A stretch of 12,216 nucleotides of DNA from Deltaproteobacteria bacterium (lineage in GTDB: Bacteria; Desulfobacterota; DSM-4660; Desulfatiglandales; HGW-15), in NCBI GenBank assembly GCA_016926135.1, contig JAFGPH010000601.1, forward strand, positions 1-12,216, in the 5' to 3' direction. Below are positions 6,842-12,216 of the stretch, one piece after another. A model generated the notes under the pieces. The model did not search any database. It saw nothing but the letters and a program-made list of their open reading frames with translations, and was not told the DNA's origin. The stretch's first letter is position 1, and the number at the start of each line of letters is the position of its first letter. The position numbers were made by a program, and so were the translations under genes.

Positions 6842-7657
6842 TCAGCTTCGGAGGTTCTCCTTCCACATCTCCCTGAGTTTGGCGTACTTCAGAAACGACC
6901 CGCCTGCATTCATGGTGGAGATGACAAGACCGTCGAAGCCGTCCAGAAATCCCCTTTCCAGGCCGTAGGTCTTCAAAAACATCCACAGGCTGTGCAAAAG
7001 GGGAGTAAACACGCAGGCCTTCACCCCTTTCTCGAAGAGCTCCCTGGCTCCAAGGCTGGAGTATCGTTCCATTTTTTCAACCAGTTGGGAATAGCTCTGG
7101 AAACTGATGTGTTCGATGGATGCCTTAAGGTCTCTCTCGTCCCCTTCCGTGAGCCATTGCTCGTGAACGGGCCGGCCGTCAAAACGGCCCCGCCTTCTAT
7201 CCACCAGACGCACGATCCGGTCCGGCCACCACCCACAATGCTTCACCCATCTGCCGTGGAGGTAGTTCTTGCGCCGGAACCCGAAGGCTGCGACCTCGGG
7301 GTCGGGGAGAAACAACGCCTCCCTGATGACCGTAGCCGTCTTTGGGGGGATTCTCTCATCCGCGTCGAGGATCAGCACCCAGTCATGTCGGCATAGATCC
7401 ACGGCAAGCTGTTTCTGCCCGGAAAAACCCCTCCACTCTTCGTTCAGGACCCTGGCTCCGTAAGACGCCGCTATCTCGATGGTCCTGTCAACGCTCCCGG
7501 AATCCACCACCACGATTTCATCGGCAAAACCAAGACTGGCCAGGCAGCCGGGAAGCCTCTCCTCTTCATCCCTGGTGATGATCGCCACAGAAACGGGTAT
7601 AGGAGACGAAGGTCTGCCCCCCGCATCTGCGAGGCTAAGGCGTGGCTGTTCGGCCAT
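6842..7657 (-). CDS. Glycosyltransferase family 2, WaaE/KdtX-like
   Basis: A 271-residue GT-A glycosyltransferase. After about 20 variable residues comes SVAIITRDEEERLPGCLASL (23-42), then EIVVVDSGSVDRT (47-59), the WRGFSGQKQLA block (75-85) and the metal-binding DAD at 98-100. WaaE-type enzymes of this layout add glucose to the lipopolysaccharide inner core. The C-terminal third contains a hydrophobic stretch (FTPLLHSLWMFLKTYGL) that could associate with the membrane. It is the first gene of the leftward pair with the heptosyltransferase-like gene, which supports a role in LPS-core assembly. The Shine-Dalgarno is weak (AGG next to the ATG, GGGGG further up). Donor sugar is unknown. Confidence 0.9.
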   Translation of the reverse strand: MAEQPRLSLADAGGRPSSPIPVSVAIITRDEEERLPGCLASLGFADEIVVVDSGSVDRTIEIAASYGARVLNEEWRGFSGQKQLAVDLCRHDWVLILDADERIPPKTATVIREALFLPDPEVAAFGFRRKNYLHGRWVKHCGWWPDRIVRLVDRRRGRFDGRPVHEQWLTEGDERDLKASIEHISFQSYSQLVEKMERYSSLGARELFEKGVKACVFTPLLHSLWMFLKTYGLERGFLDGFDGLVISTMNAGGSFLKYAKLREMWKENLRS

Positions 7658-7685
7658 CCTGTCTGAACCCCCGGTGGACCTTGTA

Positions 7686-7714
7686 TTGCATCACACACCT
7701 CAATGGTATATTAT
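7686..7714 (+). promoter_or_regulatory. Candidate promoter for the cyclic-nucleotide-binding gene
   Basis: TTGCAT (7686-7691), a 17-base spacer, then TATTAT (7709-7714). The start would be near 7721, with a leader of about 107 bases. The leader carries GGAAGG-GG-CCTTCC dyad symmetry near 7773-7786 and two copies of a GTCGACC-based repeat. Confidence 0.5.
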
Positions 7715-7736
7715 TGAATAGGGCTCTGTGTTGCAA
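7708..7736 (-). promoter_or_regulatory. Candidate promoter for the glycosyltransferase operon
   Basis: On the minus strand, TTGCAA (7736-7731), 17 bases, then TAATAT (7713-7708). Transcription would begin near 7701, giving a leader of about 44 bases. The -10 overlaps that of the opposing promoter for the cyclic-nucleotide-binding gene. Confidence 0.42.
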
Positions 7737-7765
7737 AGGAAATCCTCCGGCCTACGTGTATCGTG

Positions 7766-7819
7766 GTCGACCGGAAGGGGCCTTCCCCCGGCTTGTAAGT
7801 CACCGTGTCGACCTGACGG
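7766..7819 (+). repeat. Two imperfect 13-base direct repeats in the leader
   Basis: GTCGACCGGAAGG (7766-7778) and GTCGACCTGACGG (7807-7819) match at 11 of 13 positions, 41 bases apart (about four helical turns). The second copy runs into the GGAG Shine-Dalgarno (7818-7821) of the next gene. They may be regulator sites, or chance. Confidence 0.3.
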
Positions 7820-7827
7820 AGTAGCCC

Positions 7828-8325
7828 ATGGAAAAGCGGACATCGACCCTGGAAAGAGGGAGCACCAAGGCCATTGTGGATTTCCTCACCCGTATTCCCA
7901 TGTTCGATTCCCTCAAGACGGAGGATCTGACCCTTCTGACCAGACATATGAACTTCATGGATATGAACCCAGGAGAGATCCTCTTTCGGGAAGGTGACAA
8001 GGGGGATTATGTCTGTTTCGTGGCCGAGGGTTCGCTCGATGTGGTGAAGAAGGCCGAGAAGGGACACTACGTAACCCTGGCCACATTGCCGAAAGGCCGT
8101 TCCATCGGTGAGATGGCCGTGATCGACGATTTCCCGCGCTCCGCTACGGTACGGGCCCGCACGAAGACCACCCTGGTCATCCTGACACGGAAAGGATTTG
8201 ACCTGATTCTGGAAGAACATCCCGCCATCGGGATAAAGATGCTCAAGGGCATCAGCCGGTTGCTCAGCCATAACTTGAGAAAGACCTCAAGTCGCCTTGC
8301 AGACTACATGCTGCCTCTGAGCTGA
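7828..8325 (+). CDS. Stand-alone cyclic nucleotide-binding-domain protein
   Basis: A 165-residue soluble protein made almost entirely of a CRP-type cNMP-binding beta-barrel. It includes PGEILFREGDKGDYVCFVAEG (48-68) and the phosphate-binding cassette GEMAVIDDFPRSATV (94-108), which has the conserved Glu95 and the Arg104-Ser105 pair. The cassette looks intact, so binding of cAMP, cGMP or a related nucleotide is plausible. After a helix (130-160) the protein ends, with no helix-turn-helix, so it is not a CRP-like transcription factor. Such single-domain proteins may act as nucleotide-responsive partners of other proteins. GGAG precedes the ATG by 6 bases. It lies divergently from the glycosyltransferase operon, with overlapping promoters. 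Confidence 0.88.
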   Translation: MEKRTSTLERGSTKAIVDFLTRIPMFDSLKTEDLTLLTRHMNFMDMNPGEILFREGDKGDYVCFVAEGSLDVVKKAEKGHYVTLATLPKGRSIGEMAVIDDFPRSATVRARTKTTLVILTRKGFDLILEEHPAIGIKMLKGISRLLSHNLRKTSSRLADYMLPLS

Positions 8326-8354
8326 GCAGGAGAGGGACCCTGATTCAATTCCTC

Positions 8355-8383
8355 TTGACTTGAAGCACGGGAAACCGCATAAG
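8355..8383 (+). promoter_or_regulatory. Candidate promoter for the small DUF3135-like gene
   Basis: TTGACT (8355-8360), a 17-base spacer, then CATAAG (8378-8383). A 12-base dyad GTGTT-GA-AACAC (8391-8402) lies around the expected start site and could be an operator. The leader would be about 108 bases. This would let the small gene be expressed independently of the cNMP-domain gene. Confidence 0.42.
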
Positions 8384-8497
8384 AGTAAGTGTGTTGAAAC
8401 ACCTCTTGCCTCTGAAAGGAGAAGCAGACGGATAGAAACAGCGTCTCTCACAGCAGCGAGTTGAGATCGATCAATACCCCCCCCGGAGGATTTCCCC

Positions 8498-8833
8498 ATG
8501 GGCAGCTTGATGTGGGCTGAGGACAAAGAAAAGAGAAGGAAGGAAGCCCTTCAAAGACACGAGAGCCTTCACAGACTCTTCAAGGATGACAGGCTCTCTT
8601 TCGAGCGCGAACGACGAGATGCCATCCACGAACTGATCAACAGCGTCGAGGACGAGGATACGAGAAAGCGTCTTTGGGACCTTCAGAACAGGTGGGACAA
8701 GAGGATGAAAGGTGCAGGGTCAGCCCATAACAGGCTTGTCCTTGCTCAGACCTTTTTCTGGGAACACTTCCATGAGGTGTGGACTCCGGGAATCCAGAAA
8801 CTCAATCACATCCTGAACGGAGAAGGTGACTGA
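8498..8833 (+). CDS. Small DUF3135-like hypothetical protein
   Basis: A 111-residue, highly charged, apparently all-helical cytoplasmic protein. There is no signal peptide, membrane segment or catalytic motif. The layout (RLFKDDRLSFERERRDAIHELI, then EDTRKRLWDLQNRWDKR, then a hydrophobic helix ending near HILNG) resembles what I remember of DUF3135 proteins, whose function is unknown; this assignment is tentative. The start is firm: GGAGGA (8485-8490) lies 7 bases before ATG. It ends 8 bases before the end of a convergent microprotein gene. Conservation in relatives would show whether it works with the cNMP-domain protein upstream. Confidence 0.72.
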   Translation: MGSLMWAEDKEKRRKEALQRHESLHRLFKDDRLSFERERRDAIHELINSVEDEDTRKRLWDLQNRWDKRMKGAGSAHNRLVLAQTFFWEHFHEVWTPGIQKLNHILNGEGD

Positions 8834-8841
8834 AACGGCAT

Positions 8842-9045
8842 TCAACGAACCCCGGGCTCTTTCCCTGGGCTTGCGATCGTATCTCTGACCTCATCCGCCA
8901 CCATGGCGAATCCGGCAGCCAACTCCCCTGCCCTTGCCGCTTCGAACGCCACATTGAGTGCCAGCAACTCCACCTTCAGCTTCGAGTAGTCCGGGCTCCT
9001 GGGTGCAGCCCTTCTCGCCATGCCACTTACTCCCTCAATCTCCAT
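8842..9045 (-). CDS. Chemoreceptor (MCP) signalling-tip microprotein
   Basis: A 67-residue ORF whose residues 24-54 (KVELLALNVAFEAARAGELA and AGFAMVADEVR) match the hairpin tip of methyl-accepting chemotaxis proteins, normally ...[28 protein letters not shown].... In receptors this tip contacts CheA and CheW and neighbouring receptors. There is no sensor domain, membrane segment, HAMP or methylation helices. The usual GRG after the turn reads AAG. ATG 9043-9045 is decided by AAGGAGG (9057-9051) 5 bases upstream and by the sigma-54 promoter at 9070-9086, whose start site would leave a 14-base leader. An earlier in-frame ATG (9081) lies inside that promoter. It could be a functional tip-only regulator of chemotaxis arrays or the remnant of a receptor gene. 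The intact promoter and Shine-Dalgarno favour a real gene. Confidence 0.68.
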   Translation of the reverse strand: MEIEGVSGMARRAAPRSPDYSKLKVELLALNVAFEAARAGELAAGFAMVADEVRDTIASPGKEPGVR

Positions 9046-9069
9046 ACCCGCCTCCTTTTCTGTAACGAA

Positions 9070-9086
9070 AGCAGGATCCATGCCAG
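9070..9086 (-). promoter_or_regulatory. Sigma-54 (RpoN) promoter of the MCP-tip microprotein
   Basis: The minus strand reads CTGGCATGGATCCTGCT, against consensus YTGGCACGRNNNTTGCW: 15 of 17 positions agree, counting degenerate ones. The invariant GG (9084-9083) and GC (9072-9071) are 10 bases apart, as required. Counting 12 bases from the GC places the start at about 9059 (an A), just ahead of the AAGGAGG Shine-Dalgarno. Sigma-54 promoters need an AAA+ activator; one is encoded at 9520-11037. Confidence 0.75.
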
Positions 9087-9112
9087 AGGGACAGTCCAGA
9101 AAAATATAGTGA

Positions 9113-9160
9113 TTTCGGTGGGATTTTTCGGTACAGGGCGTCGATCGTCATTTTCATGAC
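9113..9160. promoter_or_regulatory. Candidate upstream activator sites for the sigma-54 promoter
   Basis: A 14-base dyad, GTCAT-TTTC-ATGAC (9147-9160), is centred about 94 bases upstream of the predicted sigma-54 start, a normal distance for enhancer-binding activators. Between it and the promoter, TTTCGGT is repeated at 9113-9119 and 9126-9132. Either could bind the Fis-type HTH of the nearby activator. Confidence 0.35.
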
Positions 9161-9174
9161 AGAAGGAGAAGAGA

Positions 9175-9510
9175 ATGGGAAAAATTTTGCCGCTGCTTTT
9201 TCTGATGCTCCTCGTATTCGCACTCCCCGCAAGTGCAAAACCGAAGGTGGGTTGTGATGTCAAGGTGCTCGCACAGCATGAACGGTTGGTCACCATCGCC
9301 TGGGAGGTAAAGGTGCAGTCGGAACGTTCATGGGACGCGTGTGACCTTATCATCTCTTTCCAAGACCGTGAAGGAAGGGAGATCCATGTCTTGCGGGAGA
9401 CCCTTGCCCTGAAGCAGGGGAACTCCGCCTTTTCCGGCCACGACATCTGTGAAGCCATGGTATGGAAGCGCGTCAAGAAGTACGTGGCAACCCTGGACTG
9501 CGTGTTCTAG
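9175..9510 (+). CDS. Small exported four-cysteine protein
   Basis: A 111-residue protein with a clear Sec signal peptide: Lys3, a hydrophobic core ILPLLFLMLLVFAL, and an Ala-Ser-Ala cleavage site after residue 21. The mature part of about 90 residues has four cysteines (27, 56, 92, 109), suited to two disulfides in the periplasm. Alternating beta-like segments (LVTIAWEVKVQ, CDLIISFQDREGREI, YVATLDCVF) suggest a small beta-sandwich; the pattern loosely recalls FxLYD-type domains, but I do not claim membership. There is no lipobox. AAGGAG (9163-9168) lies 6 bases before the ATG. It is divergent from the MCP-tip gene and converges on the sigma-54 activator, with only 9 bases between stops. No sigma-54 element is evident on its own strand. 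Function unknown. Confidence 0.8.
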   Translation: MGKILPLLFLMLLVFALPASAKPKVGCDVKVLAQHERLVTIAWEVKVQSERSWDACDLIISFQDREGREIHVLRETLALKQGNSAFSGHDICEAMVWKRVKKYVATLDCVF

Positions 9511-9519
9511 TTCCCTGAG

Positions 9520-11037
9520 TTATGATCCCTGGAGATCATACTTTGAGATGAGACGGGAGAGGTAGGTCCTCTGAATGCCCATTATTTTCGCAGCCCTGCT
9601 CCTGTTTCCGCCGGTGTGCTTGAGGGTCGCGGTAATGAATTCCTTCTTGAACCGATCTTCAGCCTCCTTGAGAGAAAGCCCCACCTCCACTCCGGAATAG
9701 CCTTTCCTCGTGGCCTGAATGGGCAGGTCCTCCGGGAGGATTTCCTGGCCGTTCCCCATGACCACGGCGCGTTCCACGGCATTCCTGAGTTCCCTCACGT
9801 TTCCCGGCCAGCCATAGTCCACAATCCTGCTCATGGCCGATGGGGAGATCCTGAGATGCGGGGTTCCCCTCTCCTCCTTGAACGTCCCCAGAAAGTGTTC
9901 AGCCAGAATAGGAATATCGGTTTTCCTTTCCCTCAAGGTAGGCATGTGGATCTGGACGACGTTCAGGCGATAGTACAGGTCCTCCCGGAACTTACCTTCC
10001 GCCACATCCTGGGTGATATCCCTGTTGGTGGCCGATATAACCCTCACATCCACTGAAATAGCGCTGTTCCCTCCCACCCGATAGAAGATACCCTCCTGTA
10101 GCACACCAAGCAGCTTTGCCTGCATCCCAGGGGTCATCTCCCCGATTTCATCCAGGAACAGGGTCCCGCCGTCGGCGAGCTCGAATTTGCCGATTTTCTT
10201 CGTCAAGGCGCCGGTGAACGCCCCCTTTTCATAGCCGAAGAGTTCGGCCTCCAGGAGTGTTTCCGGAAGGGCCGCGCAGTTGAGCACGATCAGGGGCCTG
10301 TCCTTCCGTGGTCCGGCCTGGTGAATGAGCCGTGCAAGCAATTCCTTTCCCGTACCGCTCTCCCCCAGAATGAGGGTGCTGGTCCTGGAGTTGGCGACCT
10401 TCAAGGCATCCGATATGACCTTCTGGAGTACCGGGCTTTCGCCCACGATTTGGTGTTTTTTGCTTAACTCTTCCCTGAGATCCCGGTTTTCTCTCTTGAC
10501 CTGACTGATTTTTCGCGCATTGTGGATGGCCATGGAGGCCAGTTCCGTGAAGACGGTCAGAATCTTTATGTCTTCTTCTTGGATAGGACTTCCGTCTTCC
10601 TTGTCAATGATCTCTACGACCCCGATGGTTTCGCCGTTGATCTTCATGGGGACGCACGCGATGGAGCGCGTCTGAAAGCCTATGGACTCGCTGATTTCCT
10701 TGTCCCACCGGGGGTCTTTTGTGACATCCGGAATGAGCAGGGATTCCCCTGTCTCCGCAACAATCCCTGCGATCCCTTGGCCCATGTTGATCTCGAACTT
10801 CCTGACTTCCTCCTTCCTCTCACCAATAGTAACCTTGAAATAGAGCTTTTTTGTTTTTGGGTCTACGAGCAACAGTGAGCTGGCCTTTGCCTGCATCAAC
10901 CTCGTGGCCGTATCGATGATGAGTTCGAGCAGTTGGTCCAGATCAAGGACGGAAGAGACCCAGGTGGAGATCTCCTTCAACCGGTCAATCATAATATCGT
11001 GGGATTGCAGCCTTCCTTTCACCTTCTTCTCCCCCAT
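9520..11037 (-). CDS. GAF-domain sigma-54-dependent transcriptional activator (NtrC family)
   Basis: A 505-residue bacterial enhancer-binding protein. Residues about 20-175 form a GAF sensor domain ([12 protein letters not shown] at 138-149 is typical), followed by a probable coiled linker (175-195). The AAA+ domain has Walker A GESGTGKE (225-232), the sigma-54-contacting GAFTGA loop (272-277), Walker B GTLFLDE (291-297), SATNRD (335-340), [10 protein letters not shown] with arginine-finger candidates (350-359) and WPGNVREL (410-417). A Fis-type helix-turn-helix ([23 protein letters not shown], about 475-497) ends the protein. There is no receiver domain, so it senses a small molecule or redox signal through GAF rather than phosphorylation. 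The Shine-Dalgarno at ATG 11037 is poor. A sigma-54 promoter lies about 430 bases beyond its 3' end. Confidence 0.95.
   Translation of the reverse strand: MGEKKVKGRLQSHDIMIDRLKEISTWVSSVLDLDQLLELIIDTATRLMQAKASSLLLVDPKTKKLYFKVTIGERKEEVRKFEINMGQGIAGIVAETGESLLIPDVTKDPRWDKEISESIGFQTRSIACVPMKINGETIGVVEIIDKEDGSPIQEEDIKILTVFTELASMAIHNARKISQVKRENRDLREELSKKHQIVGESPVLQKVISDALKVANSRTSTLILGESGTGKELLARLIHQAGPRKDRPLIVLNCAALPETLLEAELFGYEKGAFTGALTKKIGKFELADGGTLFLDEIGEMTPGMQAKLLGVLQEGIFYRVGGNSAISVDVRVISATNRDITQDVAEGKFREDLYYRLNVVQIHMPTLRERKTDIPILAEHFLGTFKEERGTPHLRISPSAMSRIVDYGWPGNVRELRNAVERAVVMGNGQEILPEDLPIQATRKGYSGVEVGLSLKEAEDRFKKEFITATLKHTGGNRSRAAKIMGIQRTYLSRLISKYDLQGS
9521..9540. repeat. Dyad across the activator's last codons
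   Basis: TATGATC (9521-9527) and GATCATA (9534-9540) form a 7-bp stem with a 6-base loop. It covers the last codons and stop of the activator and lies just past the exported-protein stop. No T-run follows on either strand, so it is at best a weak bidirectional terminator. Confidence 0.3.
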
Positions 11038-11303
11038 TCAGCCGCATCGACCATAGCATTTATGGATATTTTTAACTTACCATAGGGGCAACAGAAAGTA
11101 TATATTTTTCAAAGCAGCCACAGAATGAATCAGGATAGTATGATATTTTATACAATTGCATTATCTCCGGCTATCCAAAAACAAGGCATGCCGCAACAAA
11201 TTCCTTTATTAAATTAAACAATTGGATGCGAGTCGCTGTTCTGCTGCCCAATCGGCCCGACCTTTGCATGATTGAAGGGCAGAACTGGCACAAGGAGGGA
11301 AAG
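11038..11303. promoter_or_regulatory. AT-rich divergent regulatory region with repeated heptamer
   Basis: This 266-bp region separates the activator from the TPR protein. It is much more AT-rich than the rest of the window. On the minus strand CTATGGT occurs twice (11085-11079 and 11056-11050), 29 bases apart. The nearer copy overlaps the dyad CCATA-GCATT-TATGG (11051-11065), just upstream of the activator start. Several AT-rich -10-like strings exist, for example around 11143-11150, but no promoter is unambiguous. Confidence 0.4.
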
Positions 11304-12203
11304 ATGTCTGCTCAAGAATACATAAGGTCCATGGTGCGAGGGGCCGACCTCTACAGAAAGCAGGGTCTTTACTCAGAGGCAAGGGGAAAATACCTCGAAG
11401 CACTTTCCCTGGTTTCAAGAACGGGGGAAACGCGGGGTTGGGATCGGCTGAAAGAGATCCTTGAAGAAAGGATTCGGGCGGTGGAGGAAAACCTTGCAGC
11501 CGTGAGTGAGGTGAATGGAAGCCCCGTTCTGTCCGAGGAGGTGCAGGACTTGATCAGGGATCTATTCAGCTTCTCACAGGCTAGAGAGAGGGCGTCCATT
11601 GAGGGTGCCACGGCGCTGATGAAATTCGGGCAGCACAGTAGGGCGATCAGGGAGTTCGAAACGCTTATGAAAGAAGGAATCCAGCCCCTCCTGGCGGCCA
11701 AGAGCATCCTCCTCTGCCATCTCTCCCTCCACTCCCCTGAGGCTGCCATTGCACGATTGCGAAAGTGGGAGGGACGAAATGGGCTCTCCATCGAGGAAGT
11801 CGGCTATTTGAGGGAGTTTCTCGAGTCTGAGCTCGCTGAGAGGGGGATCCACGTGGAGCTTCCCAGGCCCGCAACCACGCCGAAGGAACCTCACCGCAAG
11901 AGAGCACCGAGTGGTCCCGAAATCACCACGGTGACCATAGACTTTGAGGATGGCGCTCTCAAGGACCAAAGCGTAGAACTCAAGGTGACCTTCCAGTTTG
12001 GAAATGTGTTGAGCATCATCGTCTCAGCACACGAGAAGGGGCTCCTGGAAAACATGCAGGTGGGAAAACGCTTCCGCCGCATGGGCTTCTACTCATCCAT
12101 GGCCTTTTTCAGGGGCAGCGGCTCCATCACCAGCAGAAACATGATCAAGCATGGGCCGAGGCAAGGGGACATTCTCTTTGACATAATGATGGACGAAAGC
12201 TAG
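11304..12203 (+). CDS. TPR-like protein with unrecognised C-terminal domain
   Basis: A 299-residue soluble protein. The N-terminal half is helical: a TPR-like unit (ADLYRKQGLYSEARGKYLEAL, residues 14-34), and a second helical repeat region (about 95-180) including ALMKFGQHSRAIREFETLM. A Pro/Lys/Arg-rich linker (186-205) leads to a beta-rich C-terminal domain (208-297) with VELKVTFQFGN (224-234) and a basic segment KRFRR (255-259). I do not recognise this domain; a divergent PilZ-like barrel is possible but the canonical motifs are not clear. The start is ATG 11304, with AAGGAGG (11292-11298) 5 bases upstream. An in-frame reading from 11226 lacks a comparable site. It is divergent from the sigma-54 activator. 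Likely a scaffold or signalling adaptor; function unknown. Confidence 0.78.
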   Translation: MSAQEYIRSMVRGADLYRKQGLYSEARGKYLEALSLVSRTGETRGWDRLKEILEERIRAVEENLAAVSEVNGSPVLSEEVQDLIRDLFSFSQARERASIEGATALMKFGQHSRAIREFETLMKEGIQPLLAAKSILLCHLSLHSPEAAIARLRKWEGRNGLSIEEVGYLREFLESELAERGIHVELPRPATTPKEPHRKRAPSGPEITTVTIDFEDGALKDQSVELKVTFQFGNVLSIIVSAHEKGLLENMQVGKRFRRMGFYSSMAFFRGSGSITSRNMIKHGPRQGDILFDIMMDES

Positions 12204-12216
12204 TGTGGTGTCTCAA

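Noticed and set aside
9046..9081. Longer 79-residue version of the MCP-tip protein
   Set aside because: The ATG at 9081 lies within the sigma-54 promoter and lacks a good Shine-Dalgarno; ATG 9045 has an ideal one.
9521..9540. Intrinsic terminator between the exported-protein gene and the activator
   Set aside because: The stem is short and AT-containing and has no T-tract on either side; kept only as a low-confidence dyad.

Overview
The window looks like chromosomal DNA from an anaerobic, Gram-negative bacterium of the deltaproteobacterial (Desulfobacterota) type. This is inferred from the gene mix: a 2-hydroxyacyl-CoA-dehydratase/double-cubane-type iron-sulfur protein, a PflA-like radical SAM protein, a GAF-containing sigma-54 activator, LPS-core-type glycosyltransferases, and a PFK-2/FBPase-2-like bifunctional protein. 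DNA is GC-rich throughout except for an AT-rich patch around 11040-11225. I see no tRNA, rRNA, CRISPR array or insertion sequence.

Layout. (1) 1-870 (+): class I fructose-1,6-bisphosphatase, missing its N-terminus. (2) 845-4237 (-): a probable operon read leftward: Bax-inhibitor-1 family membrane protein, PflX-like radical SAM protein, PPP-type metallophosphatase (ATGA overlap), and a DCCP/HgdB-like iron-sulfur protein (3-base gap). Its 3' end overlaps the FBPase gene by 26 bp. (3) 4238-4568: divergent regulatory region with promoters on both strands and a dyad. (4) 4569-5789 (+): a full two-domain 6-phosphofructo-2-kinase/fructose-2,6-bisphosphatase homologue. (5) 5772-7657 (-): two-gene glycosyltransferase operon (GT2 WaaE-like, then GT9 heptosyltransferase-like). 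(6) 7828-8833 (+): a stand-alone cyclic-nucleotide-binding-domain protein, then a small DUF3135-like protein. (7) 8842-9045 (-): a 67-residue ORF that is essentially a chemoreceptor (MCP) signalling tip, with a near-consensus sigma-54 promoter and a strong Shine-Dalgarno. (8) 9175-9510 (+): small exported four-cysteine protein. (9) 9520-11037 (-): GAF/AAA+/Fis-HTH sigma-54 activator. (10) 11304-12203 (+): TPR-like protein with an unrecognised C-terminal domain.

Two themes stand out. First, a class I FBPase and a PFK-2/FBPase-2-like protein with both active sites apparently intact lie within about 4 kb. This raises the possibility that fructose-2,6-bisphosphate, usually considered a eukaryotic regulator, is made and sensed here. 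Second, a sigma-54 promoter drives a chemoreceptor-tip microprotein about 0.5 kb from a GAF-type sigma-54 activator. That suggests a small regulated circuit touching chemotaxis signalling. Both are inferences from sequence and need searches and experiments to confirm.
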